The notes: generated by a model from the letters alone, not told the origin. A stretch of DNA of 62,621 bases from an uncultured Planctomycetaceae bacterium (GCA_946408825.1 CAMJTU010000022.1:1-62621), one strand, 5' to 3'; positions 35,456-45,679 are shown, counted from the first letter of the stretch. Translations and numbers: made by a program.

Positions 35456-36487
35456 TTAGTCGTTGTAAGAAGCTCCAAATTGTGTCTTAATATCATATTG
35501 ATCGTAATGGAAAAGATAATCAAATAAATTTTTTTCGATAAGGGTAGTATCATTGTTATACTGAGGATATTTTCTAAACAGTTGTGTATTATTAATCGAA
35601 ATATCTGGATTGAAGTATTTTTTAACTTCGAGATGGTTAGAGGAAGGAATTCCCAAAAAAATCTCGATCTCATTCACCGTTTTTTCATATTCATAAATAA
35701 GGTCTTCAAACCTAATAAACAAAACATCAACATTGCTTTTGCGAGACATTCCTTTTCGTATTACTCGGTAATATTCGATGAATTTATTAACATCATAACA
35801 AGGCGTCCATGTACAATTAGATTTAACTTCAAACTTACACTGATAATATAAATCTCGCGGGTCTTTATCGACGACAATTGCCTTTGGGTTTTCAAAAAAA
35901 GGAAAGCTCGCACACGGGTTATTTCCAGCAAATGGTTGATTCAAAACAATAGTGCCAACCTTGTTATAACCAAGCATGTCAAATATCCGAGATACAAGGA
36001 TCTTTGCCTTGGACACGAAATCGTCTGGGTTTACTGATAAATACATAGTACGGTTTGGGTAAATAAGACGACCAAATCTCTTATTAACAAACTTGCTAAT
36101 TCTCATAAATAAATGTCCGTCTACTGTATTCCTGAACCAAGACCTCATATGAGAATCACCAGCCCACGTACCTTTCCATTTAACCTGAATGATTTCGTCA
36201 AGGAACTCTTTTAAGAGTTCACCTGCCTCTTTTGAATAATCTTGTCCCCAACCTGCGTTTGCTCGAAAAGAATAATCGAATAAACGAATAAATCTTCGAA
36301 TAGCAACATCACACGCCATATAACGAGATGGGTGTGACAAATGATAATTCAAATCTTGTAATCCATCAGGTCGGAAAACCAATCCGAACTCGACTTTATC
36401 CTCAACTTGAATGTCTGTATATTCTTTTAGAAGGTCTATTACTGCTCCAGAACCGGTATATCCTAATCCAATTACTCCAACAATCAT
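35456..36487 (-). CDS. Sulfotransferase-like protein 1
   Basis: A 343-residue protein with the sulfotransferase fold. The N-terminal loop GLGYTGSGAVIDLL would bind the 5-prime phosphosulfate of PAPS, and VDKDPRDLYYQ carries the R for the 3-prime phosphate; RFEDLIYEYEKTVNEIEIFLGI is the usual later helix. It likely adds sulfate to a sugar of the polysaccharide in the cytoplasm. AGAGAG lies before the ATG. A second, distant member sits at 39090. Confidence 0.8.
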   Translation of the reverse strand: MIVGVIGLGYTGSGAVIDLLKEYTDIQVEDKVEFGLVFRPDGLQDLNYHLSHPSRYMACDVAIRRFIRLFDYSFRANAGWGQDYSKEAGELLKEFLDEIIQVKWKGTWAGDSHMRSWFRNTVDGHLFMRISKFVNKRFGRLIYPNRTMYLSVNPDDFVSKAKILVSRIFDMLGYNKVGTIVLNQPFAGNNPCASFPFFENPKAIVVDKDPRDLYYQCKFEVKSNCTWTPCYDVNKFIEYYRVIRKGMSRKSNVDVLFIRFEDLIYEYEKTVNEIEIFLGIPSSNHLEVKKYFNPDISINNTQLFRKYPQYNNDTTLIEKNLFDYLFHYDQYDIKTQFGASYND

Positions 36488-36531
36488 AAAAACTCTCTCT
36501 TATTGAAAATAAATTAAACATAAGATACTAA

Positions 36532-37932
36532 TTATTCTTGAATTTCAAGATTCTTATTTTTGAGAAAATACGAGAACACCAACAAAGGCAAAATTGTTGA
36601 AAGAAACCTTGTCAAAAATATTGTTGTATTATACATAATAGGCGTAAGGGTAAGATATGCAAAAAGTATTACGTAAGCATACGAAGTATATACATTTGAA
36701 CATCTTGTCGATTTAGAATAAGCTTTAATTGCTCCATTTATATAAAAACATTCAATAAAAGGAGCAAACAACCATAGATAATAATATATTTGACATACGC
36801 ATGGAATTATTTGAGACACTGCTTCGTTTTCTATGGTATAGTATAAGACTAATCGCTTATCACCTAAAACCCCAAACAACGTATTTCTAAACGGAATTGC
36901 AAAGTATATGTCATAAAACAGCGTTTCAATTTTATCGTAATTACTAATATTGAAAAATCCACCAAAATTGCAAACTCCAGGAAAATACGCCTGAAATAAA
37001 CTTGATAGTTGCATTGCAATTGTATAATCGCTCGAATTATGTGATAAACTTGCCGTTAGAAGCAAAATATACAAAAAAACTGCAATACCACCAATACCAA
37101 ACACCGTAAAAAATATTCGTTTATTTATACCACCTGATCTATATGAAATAATGGCCAAAGAAACAATTGATACTAAGGTAAATCCATCACTATTACTCAT
37201 AAAAAGGAATGGGATACAAATTATAGCAATGTTAGTTAGAGCTCTAAAAGAAGAAAACCTTGATTTTCGCCTATTGACGAATTTCAGAAGATAAATAGCT
37301 ATGAACAAATACGAAATCGGAATTATAATTGTAAAAAGAGTAAAAAAAGCACCATGTGCACTTTCTGCTGTCGTATTTAATCTAATGGAAGTATTTTCCA
37401 AAATATTTGAATAACCAGAAAAATAGTCAGGACGTATTACCCACATTCCCGAAATAAAGATAATAAAAAGAAAGAAAAATGAGCTTTCTCTATTATTTGA
37501 AAGCAACAATAATTCAGAGTCTTGTCTATCTTGACGTGCAAATTTTCTCAAGGCGTGAGATGCATATATAATTAATACAACAGACTCAAATAGCATTAAT
37601 ATGATGCCTTTATTAACATTTTCTTGATTCAAGAACTTGAACATTCCATTATATCTTCCAAGAAACATTATAAATGGAGTTAAAATGTTTCTTATTGAAA
37701 ATACCCCTATTATTGCTAGTGTCGATATGTTCTTTGTAAAGTTTTTTGATATTACTGAAAAAAAGAAAAGAAATAACCCAAAGAACAATGGAAGCATCCA
37801 AAGATATTTATAATAGTCAGGTCTATTATTATCAAATGCAATAAAATATGCTACAATAGTGCCGCTCATTAAAAAAAGCGATGCTAAAATAAATGTACCT
37901 AATTTAATTTTTCCAATTTCATTCGATTTCAT
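36532..37932 (-). CDS. wzy: Wzy-like O-antigen polymerase
   Basis: A 466-residue membrane protein with 10-12 spans and one large loop late in the chain, as usual for poorly conserved Wzy polymerases. It would link repeat units in the periplasm. The ATG at 37932 has TTGGAG 11 bases upstream; an in-frame TTG at 37950 lies inside that site and is unlikely. Assigned by topology, length and the wzx neighbour; no motif proves it. Confidence 0.7.
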   Translation of the reverse strand: MKSNEIGKIKLGTFILASLFLMSGTIVAYFIAFDNNRPDYYKYLWMLPLFFGLFLFFFSVISKNFTKNISTLAIIGVFSIRNILTPFIMFLGRYNGMFKFLNQENVNKGIILMLFESVVLIIYASHALRKFARQDRQDSELLLLSNNRESSFFFLFIIFISGMWVIRPDYFSGYSNILENTSIRLNTTAESAHGAFFTLFTIIIPISYLFIAIYLLKFVNRRKSRFSSFRALTNIAIICIPFLFMSNSDGFTLVSIVSLAIISYRSGGINKRIFFTVFGIGGIAVFLYILLLTASLSHNSSDYTIAMQLSSLFQAYFPGVCNFGGFFNISNYDKIETLFYDIYFAIPFRNTLFGVLGDKRLVLYYTIENEAVSQIIPCVCQIYYYLWLFAPFIECFYINGAIKAYSKSTRCSNVYTSYAYVILFAYLTLTPIMYNTTIFLTRFLSTILPLLVFSYFLKNKNLEIQE

Positions 37933-37985
37933 ATAATAAAAAATCTCCAAGTTAGTAATTATTAGTATTTAACGTTGTTTTGATA

Positions 37986-39080
37986 TTAAGTAAACTTTTG
38001 AACTCTATCCAATATTGATTCTAATTTTTTTATTCTATTAAATTTGTAGAATTTGATTTTACTATAGGTAGCAACGTTTTTCCATTCTTCTACTAAAGTT
38101 TCATTGTTTATCGCCTTAGAAAGAGCTCGCAAAATTGCCTCTTCACTGTTACCAACTTCAAGACCACAACCAGCGTCACGGATCAATTCATTAGCCCCAT
38201 CGACATTTACAGACATTACTGGAATTCCGAGAATAGCCGCTTCTTGTGCTGAAGTACTAAATCCTTCTCTATAAGAGACACAAAAATATATATCTGCATT
38301 TTTTATATACTTGTAGGGATTATCTTTTTTGCCAAAAAGAATTACTCGTTCTTCCATATGGTGTTCTTTTACGAATTTTTTGACATTCTCGAATTCTGAT
38401 CCTCCACCAACAAGCCAGAATTCAACATCTTGATTATTCTTCTCGTCATTAAAGTATTTTTCTAATGTTCGAACATAGCGAAGGTAAGCCTTGTCAGGAT
38501 CCATCCGTGCTACGGTAACAATTACCATCTTGTGTTTTCTTTTGTAGTCAAGAGGTAGATTTGATTTTTGAATTATTACATCTTCATCAATAATATTGTA
38601 ACAATAGTCACATCCGTTTTCTTGAAAACCAGCTTTAACAAGCTTATCTCTGCCAACTCTTGCTACAGTTACCATAAGAGGGTACTTTTCGTAATATTTC
38701 CGTTGCTTCATTTTCTCATCAAATGTATGCATCCAGCATGCTCTATGAGGGTTTTTACTTGAGGCAAAGCATCTTGTTGGTGCACCAATTTGAAATGAGA
38801 TTTCAATATCAAATTTTTCTTTTACGAACTTCTTATATAGGAGCCAGCCAGGAATAAAATTTACAATTTTATCAAAACCTCTAAAGTAGAATCCAAAACC
38901 TTTCTTTACTTTCATCATATTTTTTACTGGTTTGGCAAAATCTTTGTCATATTTATACAATGGTAAAATATGTATTTCATACTTTTCCTTATCAATATTT
39001 TGGATAATTGATCTCAAAGCCGTCGAAACGCCATTCGAGTATTCAAAATGGCTGAGTGAAAACAGCACCTTCTTTTTCAT
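37986..39080 (-). CDS. GT4 glycosyltransferase
   Basis: A 364-residue GT-B enzyme. The N-terminus (VLFSLSHFEYSNGVSTAL) carries the acceptor-side glycine loop. The donor side shows IVTVARMDPDKAYLRYVRTLEKY and the GT4 E-x7-E element in SYREGFSTSAQEAAILGIPV. AGGTGG precedes the ATG. It probably adds one sugar of the repeat unit at the cytoplasmic face. It is AT-rich like its neighbours. Confidence 0.88.
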   Translation of the reverse strand: MKKKVLFSLSHFEYSNGVSTALRSIIQNIDKEKYEIHILPLYKYDKDFAKPVKNMMKVKKGFGFYFRGFDKIVNFIPGWLLYKKFVKEKFDIEISFQIGAPTRCFASSKNPHRACWMHTFDEKMKQRKYYEKYPLMVTVARVGRDKLVKAGFQENGCDYCYNIIDEDVIIQKSNLPLDYKRKHKMVIVTVARMDPDKAYLRYVRTLEKYFNDEKNNQDVEFWLVGGGSEFENVKKFVKEHHMEERVILFGKKDNPYKYIKNADIYFCVSYREGFSTSAQEAAILGIPVMSVNVDGANELIRDAGCGLEVGNSEEAILRALSKAINNETLVEEWKNVATYSKIKFYKFNRIKKLESILDRVQKFT

Positions 39081-39089
39081 TATACCACC

Positions 39090-40190
39090 TCACTTCTTCC
39101 CTTTAATTGTTCTTGGATCATCAAACATATTCTCTAGGACAGGAGTTCTTTCAACGGGAAACTGATATATAAACTCTGACAATTTTTTATTAATTGGCTC
39201 AACTTCGTCTGCCCATTCTCTTTTAAGATTGAAGATTTGTGTATTTTCTATGGATCTGGACACGTCAAGTATCTTACCTTTATCCTTATGTCGACTCTGA
39301 TCTAATCCAATAAACTCTTCTATCTCTTTTACCGTTTCTTCATAATGATAAATGATATCTTCGAAATGAATCAGTTTGACATTATTCCACGAATAATTTC
39401 TAACAACTGTTTTACTCCATTCTTCTATAAAAGCTTTTGGTTCAGTTGGAAAATGTGGTCTGCCGTGGCCGATGGGCGGCCTAAACCAAACGTATTTATT
39501 TAATAAGTAAACGTCTCTTGGATCTCGCTCCGTTACGATGACCTTAAAACCATCATTAAAACATCTCCTATATTCTTCAACCTGATTTGCCCATATAAGA
39601 TGATCAAATACTCTGACTGTAATTCCATCTTCATCAAACATATTAAAATATCCTGTTGTAAACTTTTTTGCAGCCTTATATACTTCTTCTTCAGTAGGCA
39701 TTGAAAAAAAGACTTTTTTCTTATCATATATATATTTAGAACCATATTGAATAAAATTCCTTTTTAGAACCAAATGTGCTGCAACTTGTAAAAGAGCTTT
39801 AACAATAGAATATCGTGACTTTACAACATGATTTAGGTTCTTCTCATTTTTAGATGTACTTAAATCATTTACAAGTTCCATGTACAATTCTCTAAATCTA
39901 TTTCCAAATTGCTTTTTATAAGATCCAAACCAAACCAAGTCGTATTTGTCTAAACGCTCCATTGCTGAAACAAAATTGTTAATAATCATATCAGAAGTTA
40001 AGGGAGCATTTCCATGCGTCAATAATGTACACAGATTAAATAGACCTCCAGTTACATAAAATACGACATGTTCATAGTTTCTATCTTTAAATGGAACTAC
40101 TCTCGCGCAATCATATTCCCGGATTAAATCCATAATAGCGGATGATCCCGTTCCATAATAACCAGTGACAGCAATGTTTGTTTTCATCAT
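39090..40190 (-). CDS. Sulfotransferase-like protein 2
   Basis: A 366-residue relative of the protein at 35456. It has the phosphosulfate loop GYYGTGSSAIMDLI, the TERDPRDVYLLNKY segment, and FEDIIYHYEETVKEIEEFIGL. The two share this layout but differ widely in between, so they may sulfate different positions. Two ATG codons stand side by side at the start; either may be used. No PAPS synthesis genes are in the window. Confidence 0.8.
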   Translation of the reverse strand: MMKTNIAVTGYYGTGSSAIMDLIREYDCARVVPFKDRNYEHVVFYVTGGLFNLCTLLTHGNAPLTSDMIINNFVSAMERLDKYDLVWFGSYKKQFGNRFRELYMELVNDLSTSKNEKNLNHVVKSRYSIVKALLQVAAHLVLKRNFIQYGSKYIYDKKKVFFSMPTEEEVYKAAKKFTTGYFNMFDEDGITVRVFDHLIWANQVEEYRRCFNDGFKVIVTERDPRDVYLLNKYVWFRPPIGHGRPHFPTEPKAFIEEWSKTVVRNYSWNNVKLIHFEDIIYHYEETVKEIEEFIGLDQSRHKDKGKILDVSRSIENTQIFNLKREWADEVEPINKKLSEFIYQFPVERTPVLENMFDDPRTIKGKK

Positions 40191-40218
40191 TTCTATCTTC
40201 TATATCGCATCCATTATT

Positions 40219-41049
40219 TCAATGGATTGATTCTTTATTTTCCTTTTTTAATAGACTTGCGTATCTAATTTGTTGATAGATATACGAAATAAACGGCTTT
40301 AATGTAAATGGGTATGCCCATGGCATCATACCAAGTTCTTTAAAACCATACAGTCGAGCTTTATATTCACCAATTCGTCCCTTGAAGTCTCGCCTTCGAA
40401 TATTGGCTGCATCTAATCTAAATAAATACAACGGTACTGATATATTTTTTCCCTTAAATCCATTTGCATACAACCGCATAAACAAGTCATAGTCCTCTGC
40501 TCTTCTATTTTCTTTTACTCCTCTATATCCACCAACCATGTCAATACATTGTTTTCTAAACAGCGTTGCAGGATGAAAAAATGGCTGTCCCCATAGAAAG
40601 TGCCATTTTTGGGGATATTCAACTCTAAAATCCATTATTTTGGTAATCACTGACGGATTCTTCTCAAATGCGGCCATTTGGCTACTAACAAAATCTATAG
40701 AACCACTTTCATTGATCAATGAGTTTAGTAACACTTCTATGCGATTTGGTTTGCTTATATCGTCGATATCCTGTATCAAATAATATTCACCGTGGCTTGC
40801 TTTAAAACACCTATTCCTTGTTTCCCCAGCCATTAAGTTTTTGTCGTTTCTTAATACGATCACTCTTTCGTCTCTTTTTGCCCACTTTTTAAGTATTTCA
40901 AAACTATGATCATTGGAACAGTCATCGCATACTATTATTTCAATATTTTTATACGTTTGACTAACTAACGAATCTAGGCATAAATCTATATATTTTTCTC
41001 CATTATAACATGCAATAACGACTGAAACGAGTATTGACTTCTCATCCAT
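40219..41049 (-). CDS. GT2 family glycosyltransferase
   Basis: A 276-residue GT-A glycosyltransferase with VSVVIACYNGEKYID, CDDCSNDHS and the metal site DIDD in YYLIQDIDDISKP. The GYRGVKENRRAEDYDLFMRLY segment contains the ED acceptor-side motif of the family. The ATG at 41049 is preferred, while an in-frame GTG lies 9 bases upstream; neither has a strong ribosome-binding site. It lies next to 1.2 kb of decayed DNA, which may once have held its upstream partner gene. Confidence 0.88.
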   Translation of the reverse strand: MDEKSILVSVVIACYNGEKYIDLCLDSLVSQTYKNIEIIVCDDCSNDHSFEILKKWAKRDERVIVLRNDKNLMAGETRNRCFKASHGEYYLIQDIDDISKPNRIEVLLNSLINESGSIDFVSSQMAAFEKNPSVITKIMDFRVEYPQKWHFLWGQPFFHPATLFRKQCIDMVGGYRGVKENRRAEDYDLFMRLYANGFKGKNISVPLYLFRLDAANIRRRDFKGRIGEYKARLYGFKELGMMPWAYPFTLKPFISYIYQQIRYASLLKKENKESIH

Positions 41050-41058
41050 CTGAAACAC

Positions 41059-42285
41059 TCACAATATGTTCTAGCAAGGTTAAATGAAATCTAAACCTCA
41101 TATTCTTTACAAATTACTAAAGTAAGCAACTAATTCAAAAATGGTTATACTATTCATGTTAAATTTCAAACTGCTAGAAATCGTTCTCATAATTATCCTT
41201 GCATCTTCGAAATTCAAATATTATCGTTTTAAGGTTCTTTTCGTCCTGGAATCAATTCTTCGCAGACAACCTGCCTTATTCCAACCAAGATTTTGAACAA
41301 AAATCTTGACGAATTTCTAAGGGATAATCCATCTTCTCTCGTCACTTGATCGTATAACTTTTTGTTAAAATCATTGAACTCGCAGATGGGACAAAGAGTT
41401 CAATAGAAGTTCTTGCAGCAGATCAATTTACCTCATACGACAGTCCGTGGAACCGTAAATATCGAACCTTTATGATAAACCAGCAAGCAAATAGGTTGTA
41501 AAAATTGTTGATGCACATAGCTCCGACTTAACTATATACCTGACTAATGGTCTGTAATAATGCGGACAACGAAGGAATGCACGATGCGATAATACGCTAG
41601 AATTTCATCTGAGTTCTGTTACATATTACCTACAGTTATACTGGAATTTTTTCAATAACCATCGTGTGATCTGTTGCGTCCAACTCTTTCACGAATAGAT
41701 AATAGCCATCGAAAACAACGGCTCCCAAAAGCGACTCGTCAAATTCAAATAATTCCTCAATAACGAAAACCGCCAAAGTGAAGTTAGGTAAATTTAGGAT
41801 ACATCAAACAAAAACGTAAGTTCTGCGAGAAACACGATACCCCCCAAAACTTTGTGCGAGAAGAACCCTATTATTCAAACCCACAACCACAAAAAAGATA
41901 AGGTGTAGTTCTCTCTCCAATCGAACACCTTGAATATCTCAAGGAAGAAGTCAGTCGACTCTTCCACAATTTTACGTTCACTTCGACAATAACGAAATGG
42001 AAAGGTCGTGTCGCACGATCAAGATTAAAACGAAAATCACACATTCTTTCGAACGAAATTGATCACGCAAGAATTCGCGAAAAACTAATTTCTTACCGCG
42101 ACTGGAAAAAGCTTGCAACTCCGTAACTTGATATATCATTATGACTTTTAAAGGAAAATCAAACCTCGTCTTGATTTTCTAACAACAACATTTTCAGCTC
42201 GCTTTTTCAATTGCTCGTCACGATCACGTATTATTACGACCTAAATAACAACCCTAATAAATGAAATTATACATGTTGGAGATAA
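41059..42285. other. Decayed stretch with broken coding remnants
   Basis: No intact gene is present. On the minus strand a coding-like tail (about 41390-41240, ending ...VVCEELIPGRKEP and a stop) is cut by frameshifts upstream. On the plus strand a coding-like piece at about 41935-42120 (LKEEVSRLFHNF ... ISYRDWKKLATP) ends in a stop. Neither could be assigned; one may be an old transposase and the other the end of a lost polysaccharide gene. The gap interrupts an otherwise close-packed operon. Confidence 0.5.
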
Positions 42286-43434
42286 TCATTTCTTCTCACC
42301 AATCAATTCTTCTCTATGCTTTTTTAGCAATGGAAATAGATATTTCTGATCAAAATTATTAGAAACAAACATTCTTTCTTTATCGCCAACCCTCCTAACC
42401 TCTTGCAGATTATCAATGCAGTAGTTCATCTTTTCAACTACTTTGTCTACATTCTTAGCAGGAACAAGAAGCGCCTTTGCGGCTTCGCAAGCTGTGTCTA
42501 TTTGTCCAATTGATGTAGTTACAATTCCAGGAATCGCCATTGCGCCTGCTTCAATCACAACTATTCCAAAACCCTCTCTATAACTCAAAGATGCGAACAC
42601 ATCCATGGCGCTATAATATCTTTCAGTATCCTTGTGTGGTCCGGCAAATATAATATTTGGGTTATCTCTTGCATTGTTTAAAATTTCTCGATCGAGTGTT
42701 TCTTCATTATCGAATCTACCTACTATCATCAAATACGTATTTTCCCTATTAACAACTGAGAATGCTTCAAGGAGTTCATTGATACCTTTATCTCTTGTAA
42801 TCCTACCAACATAGCCGAAAACAATTGCATCGTCAGGAATATGGTATTCATTCCTAATTTCTTTTCTCCAAATCTCCTTGTTCGAGACATCAAATTTTTC
42901 TAAATCGACGCCACAGGCGCTTCCTTCACCAATAATCGAGGCTTTACTCGCATTATATAGATGTTCTCTGAGTCCAAATTCAAGAATTGACCTACTTTCA
43001 CACTCTATGGCTGTTGAGTTTATACATATTAACTTGACAAGAGCCTTTATAACAGATCGCTTTATACCTTTATTAAAACCGACATATCTAATTCCCCACT
43101 GGTAGTAGAGTCTGCATGGAACTCTGGCGATTTTTGCTGCTATGGATGAATATAGAGAAGCATTAATCGTTGCATAATGAACGATATCAAATTTATTCTC
43201 CTTGAATATCCTTATTAGTTCTCTTGTAGCTTTTATCCCAGAAGAGAGTTTTCCTCTTTCCATATGAACAGGAATATAATTCAGATATGGAGGAAGTGTT
43301 TTTGCAAACTGCTTATCTTCATCACATATTAACGTGATTTCATAACCTCCCTGCTTATATAGATAATCAGCGAATTTAACTACAAAAGCGTCAAGCGTAT
43401 CTGATATTGTAGTAACAAAGCAAAGTTTTTTCAT
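42286..43434 (-). CDS. GT4 glycosyltransferase
   Basis: A 382-residue GT-B glycosyltransferase. The N-terminal half has HYATINASLYSSIAAKIARVPCRLY, and the donor half has VFGYVGRITRDKGINELLEAF and the E-x7-E element in SYREGFGIVVIEAGAMAIPGI. This layout matches capsule enzymes such as EpsD/WbyE that extend the second or third sugar. AAGGT precedes the ATG, and the stop of the acyltransferase gene lies 5 bases upstream. Confidence 0.9.
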   Translation of the reverse strand: MKKLCFVTTISDTLDAFVVKFADYLYKQGGYEITLICDEDKQFAKTLPPYLNYIPVHMERGKLSSGIKATRELIRIFKENKFDIVHYATINASLYSSIAAKIARVPCRLYYQWGIRYVGFNKGIKRSVIKALVKLICINSTAIECESRSILEFGLREHLYNASKASIIGEGSACGVDLEKFDVSNKEIWRKEIRNEYHIPDDAIVFGYVGRITRDKGINELLEAFSVVNRENTYLMIVGRFDNEETLDREILNNARDNPNIIFAGPHKDTERYYSAMDVFASLSYREGFGIVVIEAGAMAIPGIVTTSIGQIDTACEAAKALLVPAKNVDKVVEKMNYCIDNLQEVRRVGDKERMFVSNNFDQKYLFPLLKKHREELIGEKK

Positions 43435-43439
43435 AAAGG

Positions 43440-44366
43440 TTACCTTATCGATCTTGCGGGATTCCCCACTACTGTCGTTCCCTCTTCCACATCTTTTACT
43501 ACAACAGCTCCAAGCCCAACAACGACATTATTACCAACATTTTTTTGGTTTCTGATTATAACTCCAGCTATATGACAATCATTGCCGATAGTGACACTCC
43601 CGCAAATGTGACAAGGTGATGTGATAAGAGTTCTTTTGCCAATACTGTCGTTATGAGCCACATGAACAAGTGTGTTTAATTTAGCCCCAGAATGGATAAC
43701 AGTGTCGTCAATAGCGCCCCTTATGATGATGCAATTATCACCAATATGAACATTATCCTCTATTCTTACTCCTCCATAGTGCTTCAGCATCTCTTTTTCA
43801 CCTGACTCATTGACAATATATCCAAATCCATATTCACCTATGATAGTCCCGGAATGGATCATGCAGTTCTTACCAATTTTTGTCTTATTCCTAATAACAA
43901 CATTGTGATGAATTTCAGTGTTTTCTCCAATAAATACGTTTCCCTCAATAATACACCCTATTCCAATTCTCACATTCTCTCCTATCTTTGCTTTTTCAGA
44001 AATATAAGAATGCTTTTTATATTTTTCTGGATCAGCAGATATACCTGTAATATCCTCACTTTCTGGAACATCCATCAAATACTCAACTATGTCAAAAAAG
44101 ACAGATCTTGAGTCCTTAACCTTTATAGCTGTCCTGAAGCGATCGCTATCTTCTCCATTTTCAGGTAGGATTATGAACGCTATTGAATCTTGGCTAAACT
44201 GTTTTTCGTAATCTCTAAATCTTCTCTCTGGGGAGACAAATGTCAATGATTCTCCTTTATAATTAAAAAGGCTAGAAAAGCCTGTTATCTCATCATCACT
44301 AAGTCTAATAATCGAAAATTGGACCCCATTTTGAATGAGATAATCAATTATTTCTTTAGTTCTCAT
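43440..44366 (-). CDS. LpxD-like hexapeptide acyltransferase
   Basis: A 308-residue protein with a mixed N-terminal domain (1-110), then about ten hexapeptide turns forming a left-handed helix (IGENVRIGIGCIIEGNVFIGENTEIHHNVVI and on). HVAHNDSIGK holds the likely catalytic histidine pair seen in LpxD. In a polysaccharide cluster this type often adds an acyl or acetyl group to an amino sugar. The nearby thiolase/dehydrogenase genes suggest that the acyl donor could be a hydroxyacyl-CoA rather than an acyl carrier protein. It overlaps the sugar transferase gene by 11 bases. Confidence 0.82.
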   Translation of the reverse strand: MRTKEIIDYLIQNGVQFSIIRLSDDEITGFSSLFNYKGESLTFVSPERRFRDYEKQFSQDSIAFIILPENGEDSDRFRTAIKVKDSRSVFFDIVEYLMDVPESEDITGISADPEKYKKHSYISEKAKIGENVRIGIGCIIEGNVFIGENTEIHHNVVIRNKTKIGKNCMIHSGTIIGEYGFGYIVNESGEKEMLKHYGGVRIEDNVHIGDNCIIIRGAIDDTVIHSGAKLNTLVHVAHNDSIGKRTLITSPCHICGSVTIGNDCHIAGVIIRNQKNVGNNVVVGLGAVVVKDVEEGTTVVGNPARSIR

Positions 44367-45003
44367 TGTTGTCTATTCCTACCTTGATGTCTCTAATAAT
44401 TGCTTCTTTTAAAGTGCCACGTGATGAATCAATTGCATCTGGACTTCCTTTACGGAACAATACAACATTAATAGTTTGAAAGAATATCTGAATATCAAGT
44501 TTAAATGAAATGTTTTCAGCATACCATGTATCAAGCTTTAATCTTTCAATCCAATCAAGGTTATTTCTCCCTTTAATGGCAGATAAATTCGCCATACCAG
44601 GTCTTACGTTATGTCGTTTGTGCTGATCGGGCGTATATAGATCCAAATATTCAATCAACAGAGGTCTTGGACCGATAAAAGCCATATCACCCCTAAAAAT
44701 ATTATAGAACTCAGGTAGTTCATCGAGGCTTGTTTTACGTAGAAATTTCCCAAACCTTGTCTGACGTTTTTCATCTGGAAGTAATACCCCATTTTCATCT
44801 TTCTCGTTAGTCATGGTCCTGAACTTAAACATTTCAAATATCTTCTCATGATATCCAGGACGTTTTTGCGTAAAAATTACTGGCGTTCCAAGATTAATTC
44901 TTACTAAAATTGCAGTAACCAGCATAATAGGGAAAGATATAATTAGAGCGATACTTGATAGTAATATGCTCAGGATTCTTTTTATATATTTTGAGTAGAA
45001 CAT
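44356..45003 (-). CDS. Initiating sugar-phosphate transferase (PglC/WcaJ C-terminal type)
   Basis: A 215-residue monotopic phosphoglycosyltransferase. One membrane helix at 7-35 is followed by VIFTQKRPGYHEKIFEMFKFRTM and the active-site KTSLDELPEFYNIFRGDM, with its D-E pair, then FIGPRPLL. It moves a sugar phosphate from UDP-sugar to undecaprenyl phosphate and starts the repeat unit. AAGGAATAG lies before the ATG. Two further enzymes of this type are encoded at 49263 and 55193. Confidence 0.92.
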   Translation of the reverse strand: MFYSKYIKRILSILLSSIALIISFPIMLVTAILVRINLGTPVIFTQKRPGYHEKIFEMFKFRTMTNEKDENGVLLPDEKRQTRFGKFLRKTSLDELPEFYNIFRGDMAFIGPRPLLIEYLDLYTPDQHKRHNVRPGMANLSAIKGRNNLDWIERLKLDTWYAENISFKLDIQIFFQTINVVLFRKGSPDAIDSSRGTLKEAIIRDIKVGIDNNEN

Positions 45004-45016
45004 TATTTCTATTCCT

Positions 45017-45679
45017 TCACTTAATTTCTCTAATAAGCGAGAAAGCCTCAGCCGCTCTTATGTTTACCATAGCACCTCTATACTTCGCCAGCGCCTCTAT
45101 CGCTCCTAATGATCGTGTTGCTGGAAACTCCGCTAATTGCGACTTAAAAATGCACATCGCTTCGATTTTCTTTCTGAGTGTCTCGCTTATATCCTCATAT
45201 ACTGTGGGGATAAAATCATTGGTTGTATTCGGAATATTCCACCCTGTCTCAGAAAGAGTTTCATAGGCATAAATTCGCCTTACAACATGAGCATATTTTG
45301 GCCTTAAAGCAACCATTACGGCATCAACAACCATCTGATGGTCAATCTGCATATCGCCTCGATGGGGAATATATACTTCATCTGGTTTGATCTGCTGGAC
45401 GATTTTTCCAATTCTTTCGTTAAATTGATAACGAGGTATTGTCTCCAACATGACAGCTGGAAAGTCTAGGAATATAGTTTCCTTTACCCCTAGCATCGCA
45501 TCCGCTTTTCGACATTCTCTTCTACCTTGTTCAACAAACTTCTCATCAAAAATTGGAGGAATTCCCTTTGTGACAACACAAACATATGCCTCATCTCCAG
45601 ATGCGGTTCTCTTTGCTATTGTTCCACCAACTCCAATTATCTCATCGTCGGGATGAGGAGCGATAATCAAAACTATCAT
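45017..45679 (-). CDS. PIG-L/LmbE-type deacetylase
   Basis: A 220-residue zinc-dependent N-deacetylase: IIAPHPDDEIIGVGG gives the HPDDE zinc motif, and HRGDMQIDHQMV supplies the later histidine. Such enzymes remove acetyl from GlcNAc-type sugars. I start it at the ATG at 45679, with GGAAAA upstream. A longer frame to 45733 runs back into the broken acetyltransferase. A deacetylase beside several acyltransferases suggests exchange of acetyl for another group on an amino sugar. Confidence 0.88.
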   Translation of the reverse strand: MIVLIIAPHPDDEIIGVGGTIAKRTASGDEAYVCVVTKGIPPIFDEKFVEQGRRECRKADAMLGVKETIFLDFPAVMLETIPRYQFNERIGKIVQQIKPDEVYIPHRGDMQIDHQMVVDAVMVALRPKYAHVVRRIYAYETLSETGWNIPNTTNDFIPTVYEDISETLRKKIEAMCIFKSQLAEFPATRSLGAIEALAKYRGAMVNIRAAEAFSLIREIK

